Source: Mastigias papua
Taxonomy: Eukaryota > Cnidaria > Scyphozoa > Rhizostomeae > Mastigiidae
Reading direction: 5' to 3'
Length of the DNA stretch: 64,000 bases
Assembly: GCA_964019165.1 (NCBI GenBank)
Contig: OZ025277.1
Span: 5,456,655-5,520,654, forward strand
The notes beneath the pieces were generated by a model that did no database searches, was not told where the DNA came from, and worked only from the letters and a program-made list of their open reading frames with translations. Position numbers and translations under genes: made by a program. Below, piece after piece: positions 49,578 to 60,702 of the stretch; positions within the stretch are counted from its first letter, which is position 1, and each line of letters opens with the position of its first letter.

Positions 49578-52500
49578 ATGGAGATCAAGAAATCCCAAAG
49601 CATTTTAATATTAGTCACATTTGCACCTGGATTACTGGCTGCTGTGTTTTATGGTGTGACATCAGGATCAATGTCATTCATCAATAAGGTTTGGGAATTT
49701 CTGTCAGAGCTTTCATGAAGATGATACTTCCAAAGTTGATGATTCTGTGGGGAAGGGGGTGGGTGACAGAAATTTGCCAACATAGTGGGCATGGCATCCA
49801 ACAAATGGTGTGGCATCTAATAGTAGAGCTACACTGTTCATTACACTTCTAATATTCATGACAAGATGCAGATGCTAATTTGGATATCTGTGAGTTTCAA
49901 TATGTACTGATATGCCACATTATTTAGCAAAGAATCATATAGTTGGCCACTAAAAGGCAAGTTTTGCCTATAGAATGTTTTTCCAGGGGTTTTATGATGT
50001 CCCCATGACCCCACATCCCCTTCATAATACACCTGATGAATCATTGGTGGTTGTTTATTTCTCATTATTCAGTTGTTTATTCAACAAGTAGTAAGTTCCT
50101 TATTTGCTGGAAGTTGACTCTAGTAATATCAGTTGTGGCCATCAGGTAGAGGTTGGTTTTGTTGTTTAATAAAAAAGAATTATTTTGCTTGTTATTGTGC
50201 ATCATTATATAATGCAACAAAATATCTTCCTTGCCATAGAATATGACACAGTTAGCTACAATAGCCACCTAAAGTCCTAGGATACTTTGTGATTTTGGTA
50301 GTCTGCAATGAGCTGTCACCCTCCTCCTCCCCTCACTCAATATTGGTTGAGGGCAGAAGTATGTGTGATATTGGGAAACTTTCATATGTATACCAAATTT
50401 GAGTGTCCCATAGATGACTGAACATGGTCCTAGGGGGGATGCATGTATGTTACATTGATGACAAAATGTGTGTAGAGTAATGTAGCTTTTTATCAATCAT
50501 TTGTAAGTGCCCCAAGGACTTTTGGTGAGTATTGTTCCTCAGAGCCTGAACTGAGAACTTTTTGCAGATCCATATTTTTGTATAATATTGAGTGTGGTCC
50601 ATCTTGGAAGTGCATGCTGGATGGGGCTAAAGCTAAATTATTGCAAGTGATCTAAATGGTGAAATGATAACTTTTAATCTAAAACTTGATAATATCTTAA
50701 TTTATGTCATTAGCACACATGTTAATTTGTTCTGGTTTTCATTACCTACTTTCAATCCACACATTCTCCAGTCACAGGTTGACAGTTTCAATTTAGAACT
50801 CCACAAAATGAGTCCAATCCACACATTTTTAGGCCATGACTTGATTGCTAAGTATAAATAATCATTTCCATATAATTTCAAGTACAATGTCAGTAATTTT
50901 CCTACCTACTTCTGGATACATTTGAAATTTTAATCATTTAATTCATCAAAGTAACTTCTGAATTTTCATTGCTGAGGGCAGAATGCTTTGTTCAATTAAG
51001 TGGTGTGAATGATATGGAATATCTCTTTAAGAGCTCAGTGTTTATGAGAAATGGTTGTATTATGGAGCAGATAAGTACAAGTCTGCTTCAAAATGATCCA
51101 GGTATATTTAAAAATTCTAGAATAATGAACTACTAATCAAAGACCTTTGACTGAAATGCAGTATATATTAATGTGAATGCAAATGTAAAATACTGTACTA
51201 TTTACCAAAGCTATTGTATATGAAATAGTAGAGGAAAATGCTTCAAAAAGGGCATTCCCTTGTATTTGCAAGAGTTTAGTGGGTGTGGTCTACAAAAATT
51301 TCTACAGCTATGCCCCTAGACCCACATTTACTTCTTCTGTTATGGATATTCCTCTGCAACCAGTGTTAGCATCAGCTGTCATAACTTGAGGGTATTAAGG
51401 AATGGGAGTTTGAGGGCAAGGTTAAATCAACATTTTGAACTGCACCCTGGAGATATTGGAGAATGCCCTTTTTACCATATTGCAGGTAAAATCATTCATA
51501 TATCTATGGGAAACTTATATAGTTTTTATGACATGTTTGGACAAATCTACCTACCACGTGTTCCACAAGAGTTTGGCGTTTTCCTCTACATGCAACCCTG
51601 CTGCTTTACCATTGATTGGTAATTTTTAATTACATTTCTTTGCTCATATTTTAAGATTATTATCTTTTTCAGTATGTTATAACTTCATTCAGTTACCAAT
51701 ATGTTGATGTTTTGATGCTTTCTCAAGTAATTGTGACAACTATTGTCTTGGAGATATGCCGTTTCTTTAGTATTTGTGATATACCACCATGGAATTTAGA
51801 AAGGTATAGTCTTTCTTAATTTCTTATATAAAAGCTGTTCATTAGTAAATAATTTTTGTTTGCTCCTTTGCTATGATGCAAGTAATATGGGCATTTTACT
51901 CATTTGCCTTCATCTTCAAACAGCCACCACAGATTGGGGGAGAGGGGGCTTTGATGGATTGTACCTTTTTGGACTACACCCTTTAGTACAGTGTACAATA
52001 AAATATGCAACTAAAGGATGACAAACAGTCATGCAAGCAACAATCATGTGACATAACAATGAATTATATCTTGCCAAGAATTTTCCACCTCTTCAACCCT
52101 TTTCTACTCGAATTTGGACAAAATCAAACATTGTTTCTAGAGAAAACTGGTGGGCATGCTCCCTAGTTCCCCCTGTGGCACCTCCTCTGTCTTCAAGGTC
52201 TTCTTGACATACTATTATTTTCTTGGCTCTCATCAAAATGGTTCTTTTATTATATAATGTGAGAGAAGAGACAACCTCTCAAATATTGTTCTAATAAAAC
52301 TCTTACTGTACGGTGATAAAGACTTCTCGGATAGCATTAACAGAAGTATCCTCCAACTGACCATAAATTTCATTCACAAAACTGGTCGATTTGGTTGATT
52401 TAGCTAGCATCAACTTCCATTGCAAAAGTCATTAGTCCCTCTTCGTCCCTTTTGGTGTGTCGTACGTACGTTCCGCAGTTGATGTCAAGTGCCACAATTA

Positions 52501-55500
52501 GATCTCCCATTTTCATCATGCACCGGCATAGCATTACGGCCGTTGTCAACGTTGCATGAGGGAGCATGGTGACTGTCATTTACCCTTTCAAATTCATTAG
52601 CTCGACATCAACTGCGGGACAAGTTGTTTCCTCCTTAGTTATTGTTTTGTATGTAGCTTGTAATCATATTTAAATTTTAGTTTAGATTTATGTTTTATAT
52701 GTAGTGGCCCCTGGGTAGTCAGGATATTGCTTCTCAGGGTATCGTCTTTGTAGTATAGTAATGTTTGGCTTGTAAGTAATGTTATATGTAACTTGTTATT
52801 GTAGGCTTTTTATTCTGTTTAAAAAAAAGAGTGTTAACGCTGCATATAGCCAGTTCTATAGCATTTTATTAAAAATATTTCAACTACAAAGGAAGTCTTT
52901 CTACCTCCATTTGAGCATTTTATGTTTTTGACCATTTATATTCAGACACAAGTGAGATATTAACTTGTAGTATCTTTAACAGTCATTTCTGTATTTTCAT
53001 TCTAGGGCAAAACAGTTCTGGATTCCAAGCATTTGCTTTGCTATTCATACAACCCTTGCACTTGCTGCACTTGGACACCTTTCTATACCAGTGTATGTTT
53101 CTTAGTTGAAAATATTACGATAGTTACACACTTTTCAAGCCATGTAGAAGCAGCTAGTATACAGATTCTCCTCAATAGCTCATTATTCTTGGATCGAAGG
53201 GTAAGGCTTTGACAAATGGCATTCATAGATGGCTAGAAAATACTAGATTGGAATTATTCTGAATGAACTGAAAAAAGAACACGAAGCTGAATTTGACACT
53301 TGTTAGGTCAGACACCATCTGCAAAGCCGAACTTTTGCGCTGAGTACTGGGTGGAGAAGTTGTAGCAGGAAATTTAGCTTCAGTCGAAAATCAAACACCA
53401 AAATTATTTAAATTTTCTATTCTTATGCGAGATGAAGCGTTAGTTTTTGAGAAAGATTTCAGTGGTACGTGAGAAAGTATACTAGGCATTATAAAATTGT
53501 GAGATAGTTCGTAAATTTGTGAGTTTGATGCAGTTCCTGACAGTTTTAAACTATTTAGTAGAAAGATCTTACCATGTTTCGAAACGATGATTTCTTTGTA
53601 TTCGTTTATTGCCTGAGATATTTGTCAAATGCATCTAAATAACAAGGTATTGTTATGAGTTCTAGAGTATTATAGACGATGCCTAGTGAAAAATTTTAGG
53701 TTTATGAGAGGCTTTTTTTGTGATAGTGTCGTCACTACGGTGGTGCGTCATCCGCGTACGTTAGCTTAAGAGGGGAAATTTCCCCTCTAGAAACTTTTCA
53801 TTGAAGGCAGTATCCAAAGGTTTCAAAAATAGTATCTATGCGTTTGTTAGCAACTGTTTAATTTTTTATGTCAAATTGTTTCATGATCACTAGTGTTTGA
53901 AACAAGGCATCCAGAATGGAGATACTTGTAAAAACTGAGAAAATATAGTATACATTGGTGAAAGGTTTACCTGTGATAACATCATTTTCAATGAGACCCA
54001 TTAGTGCCATCCTATGGCCCATGTGCTTATGTTCTTTCCCCAGAATAAAGTTGTCCTTGCCTAGTATTGTTGAATCTCAGTGTTTTGAAAACTACACAAT
54101 ATATGTTTTTGTGAGGGCAGCCAAATACCAACGTTTTAGAGGGTAAAGGCGCGAGAATTAAATACGTGTAGGCTATCTCACCCTCGTAAGCTATCACATC
54201 CTCGTAAGCTATTTCGCCCTCGTATTCAAGAAAGCCTGCTTATAACCACTATTGCATCTCATATTATTGTTTAAAGTTGTCAATGTTATGGTGGTTGTAT
54301 ATACCGAAGACAATTTTGTCAATCATATGATGTTGATTTTTCAATTGGAATGTTGAGCATTTGTTGTATTGAGTTTTTGATATCCTTGAATTTTGATGAA
54401 TATTTCCTCCTTTGGCAGTTACAATGTTCTGAGAAGAATGCTTCCACTAGCAAATTTGATCATGGCTCATTTTGTGTTGAAAAAGACTCCTTCGTTTAAA
54501 ATTTGCTTTGCAATTTTATTTATTGTAACTGGATGCTTACTGACAGGTATATCTTTTGTGATTTATGGTTTAATATAGCAATCATACCTTAAGTAGAATC
54601 TCATGTTACAAGAAGTAGATTGCTTTAGATGTTTCAATCATTTATTCATTACTTTTAGTTGCATACATGCGCATTTTGCCGAGTATTATCTGGAATCAAT
54701 TTTCAAATTTGCTGTTATTATCTGATTTGTTCTTTTATTTAATTCATGCAAATCTGATTCGATCCTTGCAGTTGGATTTATCTTAGGTTTTGCAATATTA
54801 TTTGTTTCTCATTCAAATAAATTTCTTGCCTCCTTTTTCCAACTATTTTTGTGTCGATGTCAGGAATTTGAAGGGCTATAAATGGCAATATGATTGTTGA
54901 GCTGGAATTAGCAAATTGCAGCTTGAGTGTATTTTACTATTTAAGTAGATGTTCTAATTGTGATGAAAATTATTTGAAATATTGAAAATGTGCAGATTTT
55001 ATGCCTATTTTGGGAAACTTTACTCCAGCCAGAGCTGCATCACAAATGGACAAACTGTTTTTCAACTCCATGAAAATCTCTCCTCTATAAGTGTAAATGA
55101 ATCCAATAACAATTTCAACCAAAATAAGCCAATATTCATTGTGACGAGTTTTGATGTTTTTGTAAAATTCTTGCATTTTAATAGTTTGGGTAGCTTTCAT
55201 ATCTGCTAAATTTTTTTCCAGGATTAGGAGATGTGAAATTTGATTTAACGGCGTATATATCTGCAATTTCAAGTGTTGTTGCACAATCGATTTATTTGAC
55301 TTACGTGCAAAAGACTGGTGTTGAATCTGGTGTCTCAGCTTTATCGGTGTTGCATTTGAACAGTATAAACTGCATGCCATTCTTGTTTGCATACTCTACC
55401 TTGAGTGGAAATTTAGTCAGAGCATTTAACTTTCCAGGGAATTCAGATCCCCAATTTGTTGTGAGTGTGTAATTATAATTGTTTATCCATTCTGCATTTA

Positions 55501-57996
55501 TATAAAATTGTTGTTACGAAATCAAATACATTTATTCAGTACAAATTCATGCCTATTTCTTGATAGATGTCGAGACTCGTAGCTTGTTCACTTGACCCGC
55601 TACAGTGTATTCCCGTACAAAAGTGAATATCAGATAGTATTATAGATTTGTGTCTTTTCCACTATCGAGACTATGTTTACAAGAGAATGGCAGTATTCAC
55701 TTTTAGAATTAATTAGGTTGTTCTTCCAGAATACAGCTATTAACATGTTATACATGTTTTTGTCAAAATCTCTGTAATTGCTTGTTGTTCTAATATTTAT
55801 AATTAAACTGTCATTTGGGTTTCCAAAACGTCTTAGCGGTTGCAATCCCTTGTTTTATTCATTTGACAGGAAAGAAAATTATAATGAATATCGCCATAAT
55901 TTTTCATTGGCTTTTTTGAAGACCTTGTATCGTCAACAATTTTGTTCATACAATATTTTGTTGTTGATTGTTTATCACTGCTTGCTTTTCAGGTGGCGTT
56001 TCTGCTTGATGTCACTTTCGGATGTGTTCTTAATTACTCTCTTTTTTTGTGTGCCACCATGAATTCTGCTTTGACTACAAGGTAAGATGTTTCAAAGTTA
56101 CCATTGGTCCATTTCAATATGGATTTGGTTATGTTTTTGCAATTTATTTAACTATTTAAGTGCTCTTTACGGCTCTCAGGAGTCTGGAATACCTGGAAAT
56201 CCTGAAAAAATCAGGGAACAACGTTTGAGACCAGGGAATTTGTTTTGGTTAGGGAATATTTTACATTCTGATTGTTTTTGTTCAGGTTCATTGTCGGTAA
56301 CTATGCCAGAACATCTTGTTCCATCAAAAACTGCTAGGAAAATGTGAAAAAAGTTTTTGGGGATTTTTAATAATTTCATCTGGAAAACCTCGAGTCTGGG
56401 AATTTTTGTGAAAAATGTCTGGAGAACCCTGGCTTTATTTATGAAAAGGTTCAGTAAAATCTATACAAATAGATGCTTTTGTTATCGCCTCTCTGTATGG
56501 AGCTTAGAGAAAAGATCTTTGAGTGTTATTTAGTCATTTTCATATTTCTCACATTATACAAACAGAGTTATTGTGAATTAAGGTTCGTCAAGTGACTAGT
56601 GTGGTAGAGTCAATAATTCTGGTGTAAAGTAGTTGGAGCCACAAAGCACTACTGTTAAATTATGCAGGAATATCATGAATCGATAATTGCCATCACAGGC
56701 AGTTGTAATATTCTGAATACCAATCTTTTCTGTTGTTATCTTGTTAGCTGACAGATTTAGAGATAGTATGATCTCGGGATAGAGTCAGTTCAATGGTTAT
56801 CATACTAATGAAATTTATTGGTTTCAGACCTGTCATTAGCTTTTTACATAAAAATAGTAATCCATTACGTGCAAGTGGAGCCTCATTTTCAGCGTCGAAT
56901 CAGTTAATACCGTTATTTTTGTCGAAAGAGTGGTAATGAAAAGCTAAATTGTTTTGAGCAATTGCAACAATTTTACCATACATAAGCCTGATAGTTGAAA
57001 TGCAACTGAATTAAGGTGGCTACACCATGCCACATGCCGTTTGCTGTTTAATATGATTTTATAACATTTGTTTATACTTTGGAGTTGTCAGAATGAGATT
57101 ACTAATATATCAACATTGCTATGTATATTTTGAGTATTTCTTTAGAGTATTTACAAGTAGTAAGTACGCTAATGTAGATTATTAGTTCGCAATTTGCATT
57201 TTTTAATGCAGATTGCGCCCATCTCATTTCCCACTACCGTATATCCTCGGATTGGCCCCCCTCGAAAAGCTCCCCCTCAAATAAGTCCCTATTCTAGAAT
57301 TTCAAGTTCTTTTTAAGCTTGAATTTACACTGTTCTTTTTAATGTTATGGAGAAGAGGAGTTTTAACAATGAGCTTTTTGTGAAGCATGTGTCAAGTAAA
57401 TTTATAACCCCCCCTCGAATAAGCCCTCCCGCGAATATGCCCTCTCTCGAGTAGGCCATCCCCTCATTTAAGCCCCCCAACCAGAGAGTATAAAAAATAA
57501 TTAAGTCCCTTGGGGGCTATTTTGAGGATCATCGATACTGCTTATGAATGTCTCTTAGTACTGCTTCTTGTTAAAAGAAATGTAATAATGTAATGATTGA
57601 GAGAACATTGCTCTTTTTTCTTCAATTCATGAATATAAGTACTTTTGTAGTAAATTTTGTGATATTCTTTTTCATTTTAGTCTAGTTGGTGTTTTAAAGA
57701 GTGTTCTGACAACTCTGATTGGTTTCTTCACCTTTGGAGGAGTACCTATCACGTTTTTTACAGTACTTGGTGTATTTCTAAATACATTTGGTGGCATATT
57801 ATACTCATATGCTAAATATGTAGAGAAGAAGGCTACATTACAAAATGTACATAACTTAACAATAAGAATATCTGAAGATGAAAATGTGGCATTAAAAGCT
57901 AAAGTGCAGAACGGAACTTGTCATCATGACATAGAAAAAGGTATACCAATTAATGATTTGAGTCATTTTGGAAGTGATGATAGAACTTGTGCTTAG
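49578..57996 (+). CDS. SLC35D-family nucleotide-sugar transporter, 7 coding exons, 366 aa
   Basis: Expected to exchange nucleotide sugars for nucleotide monophosphate across the Golgi or ER membrane. Exons: 49578-49688, 51673-51803, 53006-53092, 54419-54546, 55222-55460, 55993-56081 and 57681-57996. All introns are GT-AG (donors GTTTGG, GTATAG, GTATGT, GTATAT, GTGAGT, GTAAGA). The sum, 1101 nt, is exactly 367 codons including TAG. The product is hydrophobic throughout, as for a ten-helix drug/metabolite-transporter fold. Landmarks are LRRMLPLA (exon 4), GDVKFDLTAYI and LTYVQK (exon 5), and NSALTTSLVGVLKS across the exon 6-7 junction (residues 255-268). NSALTT followed by VG(x)(x)K is characteristic of SLC35D proteins, and the arrangement recalls SLC35D3. 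A polar 50-residue tail (about 316-366) follows the last helix. Substrate cannot be read from sequence. MITEs occupy some introns. Confidence 0.92.
52470..52620. mobile_element. Small MITE/hairpin in SLC35D intron 2
   Basis: Ends GTTCCGCAGTTGATGTCAAG and the complement GTCCCGCAGTTGATGTCGAG, 151 bp. There is a cgtacgtac palindrome just outside the left end. No TSD resolved. Confidence 0.55.
53769..53788. other. Perfect 20-bp palindrome with kappa-B-like core
   Basis: agaggggaaatttcccctct, inside SLC35D intron 3. The core GGGGAAATTTCCCC meets the NF-kB/Rel consensus on both strands. Function is not shown. Confidence 0.5.
54173..54226. repeat. 18-bp tandem repeat, 3 copies
   Basis: Units ctatctcaccctcgtaag, ctatcacatcctcgtaag and ctatttcgccctcgtatt, in SLC35D intron 3. 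Confidence 0.9.
57235..57492. mobile_element. MITE-like element with CCCTCGAATAAGC subrepeats
   Basis: In SLC35D intron 6. The left end taccgtatatcctcggattg is an imperfect inverse of the right end (complement ttatactctctggttggggg). Repeated ctc(g/a)aataag(c/t)cc units are of the same type as in 2542-2972. Confidence 0.45.
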
Positions 57997-58825
57997 CAAC
58001 AATTTCGTATTTAGCAATATCACTTCTTGTTCAAAGCAACTGTTTTGCTAGCAATTCTTGTTATACTGTCTTCATTTTGCACCACCGAGTGTTCTATTGA
58101 CACTTGGAATGAAAAATTATCAATCACTAAGAACTTTCTCAATACCTATAGTCATAGTTCGTATTCTCTTTGGCCTGCAGCTGTAGTTTAGATATACGCT
58201 AGCCCAGAGCCGTAGATAGATGGGAGTCAATGGAAGCGAAAAATCCCCCTATAGAGCTAGACTGCCATATTGTCAGAATATATCTTGTTGGAAAAATGCC
58301 GCAGTCGTTTTTATTTTGTATCTAAGTTTTCAGTTTGAAAGGAAAAGCTTTTATATAGCTGAAGAACTAAGTAGACCAACCCCATCTCTTCATGCATTGA
58401 TTTAAGAAGTGTTAGCAAGGCGAGACGATCTTTGTGTGTCGACCCTCGAACCTTGCTTGCGTCTCCATTAATAGAGAATCTGCTGCTAATACTCATTTTT
58501 AAATGAGTAGTAGCAGGAGTTTCCCTTTAAAGGGAATTGCAGTTGCCTATGGGAAGAACCGAAATACTTTTAAACAGTGCAATATTTTTCAAGGGACAAG
58601 AGCTTATCTTTTGCTTTAGCAGCTGACAACAGTTTATCCTCTGTTTTAGTGAAGTTTTGATGTGCCATGTTATGTTCAAAGTAATCATGGAAAACTTAAC
58701 ATACTTATTATATATTTTTCAGAAAATATACATTACTTATCCTCCTTATGAATCTTCCTTTCTACATCTCTCTACCAACTTTTTGTTGGGTATACATAAA
58801 TGCAATAAGTGCAGATCTAGTAAAT
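57997..58825. other. 3' side of the SLC35D gene, no further feature
   Basis: Presumably 3' UTR then spacer. No canonical AATAAA was found, and no ORF with recognisable content. Confidence 0.4.
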
Positions 58826-59203
58826 TACATGCATTTTTTCATAAGAAGCTTAGTGAGAGGGGTATGGATAGGGCTAATAGTTTCGTAAATTTTTTAGTAT
58901 GGAAGGCCTAGTTTCTTAATGATTTCTTTTTTCACATTGTGGTCACAGAGGAAACCGATCTTGAATCATTGATGATTTGAGTAAAAACGACATAACGCAA
59001 AAGAAATCTCACTACTTGAATATTGTGCCGTTATTAGAAGGAGTACCATGAACATTGTGCATTTTAAAGATTTAAATTCTTAAATAAGCAACTGGCTAGT
59101 TTTTAAGGGTTGGAGCAAACATTGCCCTCCAGTTTCTTAAAATTTTGAACTTTGTAGACCCAGTTTCTTAAAGACCAGTGTCTTATCAAAAAAAACTTGT
59201 GTA
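58826..59203. mobile_element. MITE of the TACA...ATAAGAAG family (378 bp)
   Basis: Left TACATGCATTTTTTCATAAG, right end ...CTTATCAAAAAAAACTTGTGTA, its imperfect inverse. Internal gtttcttaa repeats near both ends as in the other members. Confidence 0.6.
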
Positions 59204-59439
59204 TGGAAGATATATTTACCTAGGCAAGACCTATTTCTGCCCGTTGCGATCTCTTGATGTTTTCAGATTATACAAAGCCGTCAATATTTCTTTGCATTTC
59301 TTAGGCACATAGAATTTGAATGCTTTATATTGAAGTGTGATTCCATCCCTTTGTAACTAATAATAATGATAATACTAATAATAACTAATTTATTTACAGT
59401 TGGTTTTAAAACGTAGTTAAACTAAACTATTGAAAACCA

Positions 59440-59660
59440 ACTATTTAACCACAATCCTCTTATTTACACATATTACACGAACATTTTTCTCCCTTCCAGT
59501 TTTTGATCAATTTTTTGAACCTCTGTATGTCTTGAGCTGATTTTATGCTGTCTGATAGAGTGTTCCAAAGAATACTACCTCTATACGATAGGGATCTTTG
59601 TCCACTAAATTTATCTTCTTCAACTGGTGTGAAATTATTGTGAAGTTGCACAGCCATGAT
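59440..59660 (-). pseudogene. LINE reverse transcriptase C-terminal tail fragment
   Basis: Minus-strand frame with LSYRGSILWNTLSDSIKSAQ, then FKKLIKNW and a CSCNMC end. This is the cysteine-containing terminus of an L2/CR1-like LINE. A taataataat tail lies just beyond (59350-59400), as expected for a LINE 3' end. Confidence 0.7.
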
Positions 59661-60012
59661 TTTGTTGATGAAGCTTTAAGATTGTCTTTAATATTAAGAG
59701 CAAATTAAAAGAAAAACTAACTTCATGCAATGCTTTATATTTGTAAAGGAACTGAAGTACAAAATAAGTGATTGTGTGGTAACAGCAGCTGGTGGAAACT
59801 GATTGTAACATGGTAGTAGGATAATGTTTATTTGTATTTATTGATTCTGTAGGGGTACGTATCACTGCAGACTCTAGAGGTTATCTTTATTGCTGCCAGT
59901 TCATTAGATGAGCCTAAAATTTTGCACCGACTTTTAAAATATTATCGAATACTTGAGGATTATCCTCTTGAACTGTTCTCATAACTGTTAGATGTGTTTA
60001 TCGTATCCGTGC
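59661..60012. other. Gene-free stretch, no supported feature
   Basis: Spacer between a LINE tail and a MITE. Nothing recognisable. Confidence 0.4.
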
Positions 60013-60016
60013 TAAG

Positions 60017-60391
60017 TACTCTTGGTTGCCTTTTAGAAAGTCGTTTGGAATAAATGGGGGAATTGGAAAATCCCAAAAGCTTACTTGACGGGGGTGGTTG
60101 GAATAAACGTGGGTTGGAAAGTGACCAATAATGTAATTGACGTGTGTCTGGAGAATAATTTTTAATACGTGGAGTTACAGAAGGAAACTTTATTAAACAA
60201 TACGAAATGTGTGATCTGCGTGATCTTCTCAATGACATTTTCTCAATGATAGACCTCCTTCAAAATTTGTTTTGGATGGGAACTAACTGGAATTAATAGG
60301 CGGGAGGGGTTTGAATATGAAAGTCCTGAATGGAAAGTTATTGAAAAACTTATTAGCGGGGCGGGGGGCGTCTATTAGGCAACCAAGAGTA
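60017..60391. mobile_element. MITE with TACTCTTGGTTGCC ends, 4-bp flank TAAG
   Basis: 375 bp. Left TACTCTTGGTTGCCTTTTAG, right complement TACTCTTGGTTGCCTAATAG. TAAG at 60013-60016 and 60392-60395 is a likely target duplication. The interior has G-rich ggaataaacgtggg units. Confidence 0.8.
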
Positions 60392-60702
60392 TAAGAATTG
60401 TTTCATTGAATTGATATTAATTTTGTTTACTTCAACTTTGTCGAAAGACCGTCAGACAGCAGACTGTATTCTGATTAACGGAGATTTTCTTCGCTTCTCT
60501 AATGTATCGAATATTTATACTTACTTATGAATTTTCACGTATTAAATAAGGCTGAAGTAAAGTTACTGAATAGCAATACAGTGGTCCTTATCTAAATGAT
60601 CTACCTATTGAAAAATTCTGCTTGTCAACAACCTTAGAAGTTCATTATCAGCCAATACTATAGTAGTATGACATTTTAGCTTAATGTCTAATATAATTTG
60701 AT

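Noticed and set aside
56165..56435. Possible MITE with TCTGGA/TCCAGA-rich ends in SLC35D intron 6
   Set aside because: The inverted match between the two ends is too weak to define an element.
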